Below are positions 34,230 through 43,388 of a stretch of DNA of 63,731 nt, in pieces. The translations under genes and the position numbers were made by a program. The notes beneath the pieces are model-generated. The model saw only the letters and a program-made list of their open reading frames with translations. It made no database searches and was not told the DNA's origin. Position 1 is the stretch's first letter. Every line of letters begins with the position of its first letter. The stretch is from Nostoc sp. LPT (GTDB taxonomy: Bacteria; Cyanobacteriota; Cyanobacteriia; Cyanobacteriales; Nostocaceae): positions 1-63,731 of the forward strand of contig NZ_JABXKF010000052.1 in the NCBI RefSeq assembly GCF_017115165.1. The letters are read 5' to 3'.

Positions 34230-36092
34230 CTAATCTGGCTGCCTTACTTCATACTGCATTTGATGATATTTCCAAAGCTTGCCTTTTAGTTCCAATAGTT
34301 CTTGATACTTACCTTGCTCTACTATCCGTCCCTGTTCTAAAACTACAACTTTATCTGCTTTAGAGATAGTAGAAAGACGGTGAGCGATCGCAATTACTGT
34401 TTTACCAACAGATAGCTTTTCTAATGAATCTTGAATTAAACGCTCAGATAGCGAATCTAAAGCGCTAGTTGCTTCATCCAAAATTAAAATTTCTGGGTTC
34501 CGCAGTAAAGCTCGTGCAATAGCAATTCGCTGTCTTTGTCCTCCAGATAACCTGATACCCCGATCTCCTAATTGGGTATCAAAACCTTCAGGCATTTCCA
34601 AAATAAATTCTAGTGCATTCGCTAGTTTAGCGGCTTCTTGAATTTCCTCATTCGTCGCTTCTGGAGTTCCGTAAGAAATATTTTGCCAAACATTAGTATT
34701 GAAAATAAAAGTATCCTGACTGACAACAGCTATTTTGCGACGTAGAGAGTTAATTTCAAACTGCCGGATATCGATTTCATCAATGAAAATGTATCCATCT
34801 GTAGCATTATAAAATCGGGGAATCAAATCAGCAAGAGTTGTTTTACCAGCGCCAGATGCTCCGACTAAGGCTGTCATCTTTCCCTTTTCAATCGTCAGGG
34901 TAATATTATGCAGCACTAAATTTTCATCATCATAACCAAAATCCACAGATACTAAATCTATTGACCTGTTTAATCCCTTAAACTCAACTCTGCCATTTTT
35001 AAAGTAATATTTTTCATCACTTGTTAGCAAATTTTTAATGTTGTCTGCTGAACCATGTAAAGTACTGAGATATGCTCTTGTACCATTAATATCTTGAACA
35101 AATGGGATAAAGCGAAATAGTACAAAGAAAAAGGTTAGCAAAGAAGCAACTTGTAGCGTTCCATTAGTGACAAGACTAGTGAATGCCAAAATAATCATTC
35201 CGATCAATACCGTAGTCGCTACCCCTTCGGCAATTGGCTTCACAAGTGTCCAGGTAAACACAACCTTTGTTGTACTACTTATTACCTTATCGCTAGCTTT
35301 ATAGTAACGCTGACGCTCAAATTCTTGAGTACCACAAGAATGAACAGTGCGAATTCCATTAATAAATTCTATGGCTGTTGATGTAAAATTAGCATTAGCA
35401 GTTGTCATGCCAAAACTTGATTCTCTGACTCTAGCATTCAGATTTGACAACCCCACACCTAAAAGTGTAAATAGCAATGCTGATATGATCGTTAATTGCC
35501 ATGATATCAAAAACATTGATATTAAGTAGACAAAGGTTGTTAGTCCTCTAGTTACTAAAAAAGCTCCGCCACTAAAACCTTGTCTGATTCTTTCAATCTC
35601 TGTAGTAATTGTGTTAATTAGTTCACCAGAACGAGTTTTACTAAAGTAACTCAGCGATAAGGATTGTAACTGTTCAAAAATTTGCTTGCGTAAGCGATCG
35701 GCAAGATGTAGTTGAGATAATTCAGTATAGACTTGAGAAAAATAATTGAAGGTGGCACGTAACCAAGTACTCAATAGAATCAGCAAAGATACGCGATATA
35801 AACGATTAATTGCTGATGTCTTGGCTCCCAAAATCCAAAGATCAAACCATTCTATTCCTGTTTGGACAGGTTGAGCATTGGGGCTAGTTAAGCTTTGTAA
35901 AAAGGAAAGTAAGAAACCAATACTTACACCTTCAAAGGTTGCTGCCAAAATTGAGAAAATTAGCGCTAAAATTGCAATTTTGCGAAAGTGTTTAAATTCT
36001 CGCAATATCAAATAGTTGTCCTGCCAAAAGCTGCTAGCTTTAAGCAGATTACTGAGTGGTTGAGGAAGCTGGAAATTCATGGATTTTATCAT
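34230..36092 (-). CDS. hepA: ABC exporter, HepA-like (heterocyst envelope polysaccharide)
   Basis: A 620-residue half-transporter: six transmembrane helices in residues 30-330, then an ATPase domain with VGASGAGKTTLADLIPRFY (Walker A), LSGGQRQRIAIARAL (signature), ILILDEATSALD (Walker B) and the AHRLST switch. It is MsbA-like and would work as a homodimer. In Anabaena PCC 7120 HepA is needed to deposit the heterocyst envelope polysaccharide. The symbol rests on family, size and order: sugar transferase HepC just upstream, Wzc-like gene before that, glycosyltransferases after. It has its own 199-bp upstream gap after a hairpin, agreeing with separate control of hepA. Confidence 0.8.
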   Translation of the reverse strand: MIKSMNFQLPQPLSNLLKASSFWQDNYLILREFKHFRKIAILALIFSILAATFEGVSIGFLLSFLQSLTSPNAQPVQTGIEWFDLWILGAKTSAINRLYRVSLLILLSTWLRATFNYFSQVYTELSQLHLADRLRKQIFEQLQSLSLSYFSKTRSGELINTITTEIERIRQGFSGGAFLVTRGLTTFVYLISMFLISWQLTIISALLFTLLGVGLSNLNARVRESSFGMTTANANFTSTAIEFINGIRTVHSCGTQEFERQRYYKASDKVISSTTKVVFTWTLVKPIAEGVATTVLIGMIILAFTSLVTNGTLQVASLLTFFFVLFRFIPFVQDINGTRAYLSTLHGSADNIKNLLTSDEKYYFKNGRVEFKGLNRSIDLVSVDFGYDDENLVLHNITLTIEKGKMTALVGASGAGKTTLADLIPRFYNATDGYIFIDEIDIRQFEINSLRRKIAVVSQDTFIFNTNVWQNISYGTPEATNEEIQEAAKLANALEFILEMPEGFDTQLGDRGIRLSGGQRQRIAIARALLRNPEILILDEATSALDSLSERLIQDSLEKLSVGKTVIAIAHRLSTISKADKVVVLEQGRIVEQGKYQELLELKGKLWKYHQMQYEVRQPD

Positions 36093-36254
36093 AATATTTT
36101 GGCAAGGTAGATAGACCTCTATAGATCAATACAGTTCAGAATGAGCAACAAAATCTTGATGTAGAGATGTGATTTATCGCGTCTTGAAAAACCAATTATC
36201 TAGAACCGGATTACTCTATAGATGCTACGTAAACAATTTTTGTTTGAGCCTCAG

Positions 36255-36283
36255 TGCGGTAGATGAAATCATCAATTACCGCA
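36255..36283 (-). terminator. Hairpin between hepC-like and hepA-like genes
   Basis: TGCGGTA...TACCGCA with an inner GATGA/TCATC stem, 9 bases after the hepC-like stop. It would end or reduce transcription before hepA, so hepA probably relies on a promoter of its own in 36093-36254. Confidence 0.6.
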
Positions 36284-36291
36284 CAGATAAA

Positions 36292-37011
36292 TTACAGAGT
36301 TTGGCTATCCAGATGTAACAGGTGAGACTGTGCCTCTACTTCCCAGGAAGCTGTAATTTCTGGTAATTTATTTAGCTGTACTGCATCTTCCAAAGTCCAA
36401 CAACGAGATCCGGTTAAACTCATGTCACCCCGTAGCACGTTAAATAACTGTGGCAGATTGTCGAGATTGTATTTACCCATCCAACGCTCTAGCGGTGTGT
36501 TATTGTGGGTGCAAAAGCTCATCGCTTGAAAGAGTTTACCCCGTTCCCCAACACGCCATTCATGACAAAAAAGTGACCCTGGTGAGTAAACCTGCATTAA
36601 TACAATCAATCCCAACATGACTGGACTTACTAATAGCAGTAATACGAAAGCAGCAATCCAATCAATTACTCGCTGCAATTGTCTCAAGGGTTGGTTAGGA
36701 AGTTTTTTGCCAGCAGGTATGCTTAGGAATATTGGTTTTTGAGCTGCTTCACATGCATCTGCCCAAAATTTGAGCAAAGCCTCACCCAATTTTGGATCTA
36801 TACTGACCAAACTTACTGGAGAATGTTGTAAGCATTCTACTAGCGATCGCTTATTATCTAATGAAGCCAGATATGGTTGTTTAACTCGTCCAGGCACTTT
36901 CACCAAAAGCTTACCCCGTCGCCACTGAAGTGTGCAGTACCCACGATTATCTTGGTGTGACTGGGTTACATCATATAAATTCTCTAAAGTTGGAATTATT
37001 GAAGTTGTCAT
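36292..37011 (-). CDS. hepC: Sugar transferase, HepC-like
   Basis: A 239-residue protein with the bacterial sugar transferase (WbaP/PglC-type) domain at its C-terminus: RVIDWIAAFVLLLLVSPVM is the re-entrant membrane helix with the RxxD start and Ser-Pro kink, SPGSLFCHEWRVGERGKLF follows, then LDNLPQLFNVLRGDMSLTGSR. Such enzymes place the first sugar phosphate on undecaprenyl phosphate. Compared with the family consensus the K-F-R-x-M segment reads QAMSF, the Asp-Glu pair of DELPQ is Asp-Asn, and GPRP is GSRC. The N-terminal 110 residues are a separate, unassigned domain. Position next to hepA supports HepC. Confidence 0.72.
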   Translation of the reverse strand: MTTSIIPTLENLYDVTQSHQDNRGYCTLQWRRGKLLVKVPGRVKQPYLASLDNKRSLVECLQHSPVSLVSIDPKLGEALLKFWADACEAAQKPIFLSIPAGKKLPNQPLRQLQRVIDWIAAFVLLLLVSPVMLGLIVLMQVYSPGSLFCHEWRVGERGKLFQAMSFCTHNNTPLERWMGKYNLDNLPQLFNVLRGDMSLTGSRCWTLEDAVQLNKLPEITASWEVEAQSHLLHLDSQTL

Positions 37012-37824
37012 AATGTCTTTGGGTTTATACAGGAGTGAATTACTGAGGCGTTATCAAAGGCTATTAATGCCAAAGACCCAAATCCGAATCTTGTTGTAAG
37101 TCCAAAAAGTTGGAGATAATTGAGGGCAAAAATATGCTATAGTATTTGTCACTCAGCCAGGCACGTATTGCGTAGAATTCTGCTGGTGTAGAAATTTACA
37201 AATTAGACAGATACTAATTACATAGGTAGCAATCACCGCTACTATTAACATTCATGGGCAAATCATGATTTTCCGGAAACTACTGACAGTAGAGAAGTGT
37301 AGAGAGAAATTACCCATGAATCTATATCTACGTTTAATTACGCTGAGGTGTTCATTGTCTTGATAGATTAAAAAAACCAGTCTGCTCTTGTCTTCTAGCC
37401 TTTATGAAGGTGCTTTAATCTCTAGAATATAAGACTATGTAGAAATAGCGATCGCTCAAATAACTTCTTTATTTATTCTTTAAAGAGTCAGTGATTTCTC
37501 TGAAGACTTATAAAGATAGCATAAATATACTGAATTCTTCCCGATAGCAACAAAATTCAATTTGGTTCATCAAAACGTAGAGGCAATTCATGAATCATTG
37601 CTGTCAATTTAAGGTAAAAGCCAGTCTAGAACCAGCTTTTAGCAGATTGTCTCGTTACCAGTCTCAGACTGGGAATGCCCGTCCTTGAGGCTCTGCCTCT
37701 TTTACTCGCGGCAGCAGCCCAATTAACAGCATTTCTAGCCAGAGGCTAGAAACGAGAAAAAATGCAAAACGCAAAATTCCCAACTTCTCTAGGAAGTCGG
37801 GGATTTATCATCTAGCCGTACTAG
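37012..37824. other. 813-bp gap upstream of the hepC-like gene
   Basis: The longest non-coding gap in the polysaccharide block. It holds a terminator-like hairpin at its right end, a CTAGCC/GGCTAG hairpin near 37735-37750, one GCGATCGC near 37448, and AT-rich sequence. The position makes it the likely promoter region of hepC. I found no exact GTA-N8-TAC (NtcA) site. Confidence 0.5.
37774..37806 (-). terminator. Hairpin after the Wzc-like gene
   Basis: On the minus strand AAATCCCCGACTTC pairs with GAAGTTGGGAATTT (G-T pairs) about 18 bases after the stop. It belongs to the same hairpin repeat family as 9384-9414 and 27942-27975. Confidence 0.65.
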
Positions 37825-40053
37825 CTATTTTTCTACAGCTTGACGTAGAGCTAATTGCTTTTGTTTGATATTAGGTACGTAATTACTACTATTTGATACC
37901 CCATTAGCTACAACCCCAATTAGATTTAACTTACTCAACATAGCTGTCGCTTGATTAAGCTGACTTCGTGTCACAATACCAATGCTTGCCACCATAACCA
38001 CGCTACGACAAGATGATGCGGTAAGCATAGCATCCACCAAACCAAGAACTGGGGGAGCATCTATCAGTACCAAATCATAATTTTCCTCAAATGCTGCCAT
38101 TAATTGGATCATCCGAGGGGAACTCAATAGATTAGCTGGGTCGGCAGGTTTGGGGCCAGCGGTCAAAATATCGATGTAGGAAGAGCCTGAGTATTGAAGA
38201 CTAATTTGGTTGGGTAGAGTTGTATCACTCGCCAATAAAGTTGAAAGCCCCTGCTCATTAGGAAGATTCAGTTGATGGTGCAAACTAGGATCGCGTAAGT
38301 TGGCATCAATCAGCAGTACCCTTTTGTGTAAACGAGCAGCACTCATTGCCAAACCCAACGCTAAAGCTGATTTCCCCTCATCGGCTAAAGCCGAGGTAAT
38401 CATCAAAGATTTTAAATTAGTAACAGTATTTAAAAGTTCAATGTTTTTGTAAATCAGATCGAGCGATTCCCAACGCGGGGGAGATTGCAATACCTGAATC
38501 GTCCAAGGAGCAAGAACTTCTGGCTTGCCAAAAGGCAACTTGATCATTGATTCTCTGGGTTTGGCTGGCGGTAACTTGGGAGTTGTTCCCAATAACGGCA
38601 TGGCCATTTGCTTCTCTAACTCAGCAGTGGTGTGAACTGCATCATCAGCCGATTCGCGAATAAAGGCAGCAATACCTCCTAACATTAAGCCAACCACAGC
38701 ACCTAAGAGCAAATTCTGCTGGAGATTGGGGCCTAATTTTGCGCCTTTTTGAGGATCTTCTACCACTTCCCAATTAAATCCACCCTTGGAAAGTTCTTGC
38801 CGTAATTGTTGTTCTGCTCTTAAAAGCTGCTCTAATCTTTCACGACTAAATTGCAACTGCGGTAGCATCCGATTGTAATAAGCCAACAGAGGTGGGAAGC
38901 GTTTAATTTCAAAACGCAACTCGTTTTCTTTTTGAGCCAAAGTTTGATCGCGAGCAGTCAAAGCAACTATAGTTGTCTGCGTTTCTACTAACTGACCAGC
39001 AAGGCTGAGATCGATTTGACCCAGCTGTCCTTTTTCGAGAAGAGAGTCTCCAGAAGTCAATGCACCAGCAGACTTTCCGCCTAAAGTTCTTCCTACCTCT
39101 TGTTGCAATAATTCCTTCTGGCCCTGAAGCTGTTCTTTGAGCTTTTGCACGCTTGGAGTTTGATCTGTAAAGCGTAAGCGTTCCTGTGCTAGTGCCAATT
39201 CGCTTTTTTGGATTTCGTTTAGTAAGCCTTGATAGCGAGTAGACTGACTCAAACGAGAAGCAACTAGAGCATTTTGGGGAGAACGGTTAAGTTGTTCTTC
39301 TAAAGATTTTTGGCGTGCTAAAGCTTCCCCATACTGAGCACGAGTTGTCTGTCTTTCTTGAGAAAGATTGTTCAAAGCTGTTTCAATTGCTTTCGCCTGT
39401 GACTCTGGATCGATTAAGTTCTGATTTCTGCGAAATCTTTGTAAATTTGTCTCAGCGGCGTTTACTTCTTCACTGGCTTTACTTAACTGTTCCCTGATGA
39501 TTTGCAGACCTTTTTGTAAACGCGAACTCTGTTGTTGTTTGTTATATTCCAGATAAACTTGTCGAATTGCATCTAGAACTTTTTGGGTCTTTTCAGGATC
39601 TCCAGCAGTGTATTCAACTTGAAAGATTTTAGTAGCGACATTATCTTCTTTGCTCCTAATTTGAGTTAAGACCAAAGAAGCTTTAATTTCAGCTGAAGTT
39701 ATATCTGGATAATTAGACTGAAGTTTATCAACTGCTTTTTGGATGAGTCCCGAACTTTGCATCAAGTTAAGCTGGGTAGCAGTATCTATGACCACGTTAG
39801 AGTCAGTAAACTGATTGTCTACCCCCGCACCACCTTCCGTTTTACCTTGATAGTTAGGTTCTACTAGCAGTTGCATAGAACTTTTATAAGTAGGTTTTGT
39901 CTTTACAGTTACTATGCTGGCAATAACAAGAGAACTAATTAATACTGCTAAGAACCAAGGAAATCTCCGCACAAATACGGCAAACATTTGTCCGTAACTT
40001 GGTTCACTTTCAGAAGCTGGAGCTAGATGAGGATTTAGACTAGTTTGAACCAC
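37825..40053 (-). CDS. Wzc-like polysaccharide co-polymerase with tyrosine-kinase-type ATPase domain
   Basis: A 742-residue inner-membrane protein. Two transmembrane helices (about residues 35-55 and 448-468) bracket a long periplasmic region with coiled coils (QLSKASEEVNAAETNLQRF and similar), the Wzz/GNVR layout. The cytoplasmic end is a BY-kinase-type ATPase: Walker A SALADEGKSALAL, Walker A' VLLIDANLRDP and Walker B YDLVLIDAPPVLG. Walker A has Leu-Ala-Asp where Pro-Gly is usual, and the tail has only one tyrosine instead of a cluster. It controls chain length and export of the polymer. It lies between a GT4 gene and hepC. Confidence 0.88.
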   Translation of the reverse strand: MVQTSLNPHLAPASESEPSYGQMFAVFVRRFPWFLAVLISSLVIASIVTVKTKPTYKSSMQLLVEPNYQGKTEGGAGVDNQFTDSNVVIDTATQLNLMQSSGLIQKAVDKLQSNYPDITSAEIKASLVLTQIRSKEDNVATKIFQVEYTAGDPEKTQKVLDAIRQVYLEYNKQQQSSRLQKGLQIIREQLSKASEEVNAAETNLQRFRRNQNLIDPESQAKAIETALNNLSQERQTTRAQYGEALARQKSLEEQLNRSPQNALVASRLSQSTRYQGLLNEIQKSELALAQERLRFTDQTPSVQKLKEQLQGQKELLQQEVGRTLGGKSAGALTSGDSLLEKGQLGQIDLSLAGQLVETQTTIVALTARDQTLAQKENELRFEIKRFPPLLAYYNRMLPQLQFSRERLEQLLRAEQQLRQELSKGGFNWEVVEDPQKGAKLGPNLQQNLLLGAVVGLMLGGIAAFIRESADDAVHTTAELEKQMAMPLLGTTPKLPPAKPRESMIKLPFGKPEVLAPWTIQVLQSPPRWESLDLIYKNIELLNTVTNLKSLMITSALADEGKSALALGLAMSAARLHKRVLLIDANLRDPSLHHQLNLPNEQGLSTLLASDTTLPNQISLQYSGSSYIDILTAGPKPADPANLLSSPRMIQLMAAFEENYDLVLIDAPPVLGLVDAMLTASSCRSVVMVASIGIVTRSQLNQATAMLSKLNLIGVVANGVSNSSNYVPNIKQKQLALRQAVEK

Positions 40054-40175
40054 TTTTATATCCTTGTCTTCAAGATTTACGCTAAGAGATTCTCCGAAAA
40101 ATACCTATTTTTTTGCAAACCGCCAATGAGGAGATATCAAATAAATAGGTAATCTGATAGTGGAAAATTCAGAAA

Positions 40176-41276
40176 TCAAATGAATAATTGATGCACGCCA
40201 CAAGCTTGATTGATAATTTGCTCAACCTTGCCAAAAAATGCATTCTCTGAAAAGTTTGCTACAGCATGATTGCGGATGCGATCGTAATCCCAAGAAATGC
40301 CATTGGCTTCTAGTAAGGCAACTTGGAGAGATTCGGGTGTTTGTCTTTTGAAAAAGACTCCTGTTTCACCTGGAATTTGAGTATCTAATACTCCACCCGC
40401 TCCATAAGCGATGACTGGTGTACCGCTAGCGTTAGCCTCGACTGGAACTAATCCGTAGTCTTCTAGGGCTGCGACAATAATAGACTTGGCTTTGGAAAAC
40501 AAGTCTTTGCGGGTTTTATCACTTACGTGTCCCAAGAACACAATATTTTGTAATGCTTTGGATTTTAACCGTGCTAGTTCTGGCCCGTCACCAGATATTA
40601 ATAACCGCCACCCTAACCAATTAAAAGCTTCGACTATTATATCAAGTCGCTTATAACTGATCATCCGGGCAGAAGCCAGATAATATTCATCTTTTATATC
40701 GGAAAAAACAAATTTACTAGTATCAATTGGATAGTTCACCATCATTGCCTTTTTGCCATAAATCTTTTCAATTCGGCGGGCAACAACACTGGAATTAGCA
40801 ATGTAAAGGTCAGGCTCCTGTGCATATTTCAGGTCTACCTTTCTCATTACTTGAAATACTTGTTCGATTAAAGGAGCAAAATATCTATAGTCCCCGTATT
40901 CTCTTAAATAAGTTGCTGTATCCCATAAAAAACGGGTAACGTTATGGCAAAAACAAATATGGTGGGCATTGGGATTTTTTCGCACTGCTTTGGCGAAGCT
41001 GGTGCTACTACTAATAATTAAATCGTAGTCTTGCAGATCCAAGGCGCGAAAGGCAGGGAAATATAGAGGAGCCATCGACCTGAAATATTTTGCTGCACCA
41101 GGAATCTTTTGTAAGAAGGTTGTATTAACTATGCGATCGCCTAGATCGATCGTTTTTTGGGGATCGTACAAAGATGTGAAAATATCTGCTTCGGGATAGC
41201 GCTTACAAAGCAGTTCAAACACACGCTCTGCCCCACCTCGCTGGGTTAAATAATCATGGACGAGAGCAATTTTCAT
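40176..41276 (-). CDS. Glycosyltransferase family 4
   Basis: A 366-residue GT-B enzyme starting MKIALVHDYLTQRGGAERVFELL. ATG 41276 is preferred because the 21 residues before it in the longer frame (from 41339) do not fit the family. YYLASARMISYKRLDIIVEAF and EDYGLVPVEANASGTPVIAYGAGG are the donor-binding motifs. FNWLGWRLLISGDGPEL is typical of the subgroup found beside Wzc in exopolysaccharide loci. It is 122 bp upstream of the Wzc-like gene on the same strand and is probably co-transcribed with it. Confidence 0.88.
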   Translation of the reverse strand: MKIALVHDYLTQRGGAERVFELLCKRYPEADIFTSLYDPQKTIDLGDRIVNTTFLQKIPGAAKYFRSMAPLYFPAFRALDLQDYDLIISSSTSFAKAVRKNPNAHHICFCHNVTRFLWDTATYLREYGDYRYFAPLIEQVFQVMRKVDLKYAQEPDLYIANSSVVARRIEKIYGKKAMMVNYPIDTSKFVFSDIKDEYYLASARMISYKRLDIIVEAFNWLGWRLLISGDGPELARLKSKALQNIVFLGHVSDKTRKDLFSKAKSIIVAALEDYGLVPVEANASGTPVIAYGAGGVLDTQIPGETGVFFKRQTPESLQVALLEANGISWDYDRIRNHAVANFSENAFFGKVEQIINQACGVHQLFI

Positions 41277-41492
41277 GAAATTTGACCTAAATCGATCGAG
41301 TTTGTTGAAACGCTCCCCTAGCAAGTTATACCAATTCAAAATTCATGCATTAAGAAAGCCAGACATCACAAAGGTATGTCCGTATGTATCTGTCGCATTC
41401 TTTTTTCAAATTGGTATTACTATCAACAACTTTAGGTCCCGCAGTATAGCTTTCTATCCTCTTGATAAAATTCTGGCGACAAATATATAGGA

Positions 41493-41508
41493 GCGTACAG
41501 CTGTACGC
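41493..41508. repeat. 16-base perfect palindrome
   Basis: GCGTACAGCTGTACGC, followed by CCCTACAG, between the SAF-domain oxidoreductase and the GT4 gene. It resembles the GGGCACAGCATTGCTGTGCCC palindrome at 14520 in layout and flanking CCCTACAG. Confidence 0.6.
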
Positions 41509-41552
41509 CCCTACAGCTAATTCATTTGTGACAAATATTTTTAGAACCGATA

Positions 41553-42866
41553 TTATCCAACTGCTACTAAGATTTTTTCTGGAGCGAAATAGGTGTTTTG
41601 CTCAGTTCGTAGTTGATCGCAGAGTCTGCCTTCAGGTAATTCTACATCCTCATAAGTGAGGACTCGATCTTTAGAAATATCTCGTTTGAGGCGGCACCCT
41701 TCAGCTAAACCCATTGGTAGAAGATTTTGCTGTTGGACGATATCGGAATTTTCACATTGTCCGTAGGTCATGTAGTAGCCGATGCCATCTAAGGTTTCTC
41801 CTGCTTTCAAGTCGATTTTGGCGGTGGTGACAACATCTACTAGCGGGCCTGCTAGTGGAGACATCACAGCATCACCAAATAAAACAGCACGCGCTACGGA
41901 CAAGGGAACTTCAAAATGACAGAGGTGATAAGGAGTATAGAAGCTGTAAAGTGGGCCTTCGCCTAATTTGTATAAGTTGAGATAGTGGCGTTGCTTGGGG
42001 TCGTCGTGAGTGGCAAATACATATACGCCTGGGCCTGGTTTTGCTCCAACTACATAATCGACAATACCGCCCAGTTCTTTAAGTTGTTCAACATCATATA
42101 ACTGGGTCATTTCATCGACATGACCGCTGAAGTCATATCCCAACATTCCCCGTTTGGCGACTTTCATGCCTGTGGCATTGGCAACGATCGCTTGCTCGAA
42201 GGAAATTTTGCTTCCGTCGGCGAAGCTAGTTACCATGTGGGGCTTTTGACCCCAATGTTTAGCAAATCCTTCTTGGGTGGTGGGATTGCGATAGGGGTCT
42301 TGGAGTCCTTTAATGTTACCGCACAATAAGGGAGTTAAACCAATGCTTTTTACAAAGCGATAAAGGTTCATTTGCACCCCTGGCTGATCGCCATCACAAG
42401 CGCTGAGAATCACGCCTGCTTTGTCGGCATATACTTTCAGGATAGGGCCAATAGTGCCATCGAGTTCAGCATTCATCATAATCACATGTTTGCGGTGGGC
42501 GATCGCTTCCATGACGATCCCAGCGCCAAATTCCACCGCACCCGTGACTTCGATTAATGCATCGATGCCTTCAGCCCGACACAGTAACTTAGCGTCTTCT
42601 GTGACTGCATACTTACCGTTAGCGATCGCATCTTCTAATTCGCTGACAGTTGCAACAACTTGAATATCTTCAATTCCTGCTTCCGAATAAGCTTGTTTAG
42701 CTGCACCAATCTGACGATTAGAGATAGCAACTAACTCCATTCCTGGCACTGAATTGACAATTTGGTTGGCAATTCCTCGACCCATAAAACCAGCACCAAT
42801 CATTCCCACCTTGATAGGATTTTCTGCTGCTGCACAGGCTTGTAAGGCGCGATCGATAATAATCAT
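41553..42866 (-). CDS. NAD(P)-dependent oxidoreductase with C-terminal SAF domain
   Basis: A 437-residue protein. IKVGMIGAGFMGRGIANQI (about residues 18-36) binds NAD(P) as in homoserine dehydrogenase-like and Gfo/Idh/MocA enzymes; a catalytic domain with CDGDQPGVQMNLYRFV and GNIKGLQDPYRNPTTQ follows, and the end (LPMGLAEGCRLKRDI, then SKDRVLTYEDVEL) is a SAF domain. The reaction is not known for this group; a sugar-acid or branched-sugar precursor is plausible. A gene of this type, just after rfbC and before the GT-Wzc-hepC-hepA run, fits the Anabaena HEP island as I recall it. Confidence 0.85.
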   Translation of the reverse strand: MIIIDRALQACAAAENPIKVGMIGAGFMGRGIANQIVNSVPGMELVAISNRQIGAAKQAYSEAGIEDIQVVATVSELEDAIANGKYAVTEDAKLLCRAEGIDALIEVTGAVEFGAGIVMEAIAHRKHVIMMNAELDGTIGPILKVYADKAGVILSACDGDQPGVQMNLYRFVKSIGLTPLLCGNIKGLQDPYRNPTTQEGFAKHWGQKPHMVTSFADGSKISFEQAIVANATGMKVAKRGMLGYDFSGHVDEMTQLYDVEQLKELGGIVDYVVGAKPGPGVYVFATHDDPKQRHYLNLYKLGEGPLYSFYTPYHLCHFEVPLSVARAVLFGDAVMSPLAGPLVDVVTTAKIDLKAGETLDGIGYYMTYGQCENSDIVQQQNLLPMGLAEGCRLKRDISKDRVLTYEDVELPEGRLCDQLRTEQNTYFAPEKILVAVG

Positions 42867-42963
42867 GAACTAAACTCCTTTTTGGAACTGTTTGTTGTGT
42901 TACAAATTCTCGATAATTTTGTACTTAATAATTCGTTACGGCTAAATATTAAGTGCATTTTCA

Positions 42964-43179
42964 TTAATAACAGCTACTAACTGGTTTTTTGCTAGATGTT
43001 TTAGTAGTCTGTTTTTTCTGGCTGTGATTTTTGATAATTTGCTCTACAGCATTTGTGTAGGCTTGGGCAAACTTTTCTTTGGTATGATTTGCTCTTGCAT
43101 ATTCCCATGCCTGACGAGACATCAGCTTTAAGTCTTCAGCAGACAAACTGGCAATACTTATGACTTTCGCATTATTGTA
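42964..43179 (-). pseudogene. C-terminal remnant of a glycosyltransferase
   Basis: The minus strand reads VISIASLSAEDLKLMSRQAW, EYARANHTKEKFAQAYTNAVEQII and a short polar tail, which is the last helix pair of GT4 enzymes (LSxEDxxxMSxxAxEYAxxNHT). An in-frame TAA at 43180-43182 and no start codon precede it; no donor-site motif is left. It lies between rfbC-like and SAF-oxidoreductase genes, so a glycosyltransferase was probably deleted here. Confidence 0.72.
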
Positions 43180-43274
43180 TTACCTCATGCAGAGGAGCCA
43201 GTATGTTGTACGGAAAACACCTGGCACAGAGAAATATAGCAATCTTATCTAAGTTGCGAAAAATACTCTTTTTA

Positions 43275-43333
43275 ACGAACCGCAAAGGGCGCATTCGCGC
43301 AGCGTCTCGTCAGAGAAGGACGCGAAGAAGGAG
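43275..43333. repeat. Dispersed repeat interrupted by a second repeat
   Basis: CGAACCGCAAAGG at 43276 and GACGCGAAGAAGG at 43319 look like two halves of the AACCGCAAAGGACGCGAAGG repeat, split by a 30-bp GCGCATTCGCGCAGCGTCTC-type unit that also occurs near 50690. A nested insertion is the simple reading. Confidence 0.55.
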
Positions 43334-43388
43334 AATAAAAAGAGAAGAAAGAATTTCACAAATGATTTAGGATTGCTATAGTCTATAG

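Noticed and set aside
37012..37824. NtcA binding site upstream of hepC
   Set aside because: Scanning for GTA-N8-TAC found only near misses with wrong spacing, so none is annotated.
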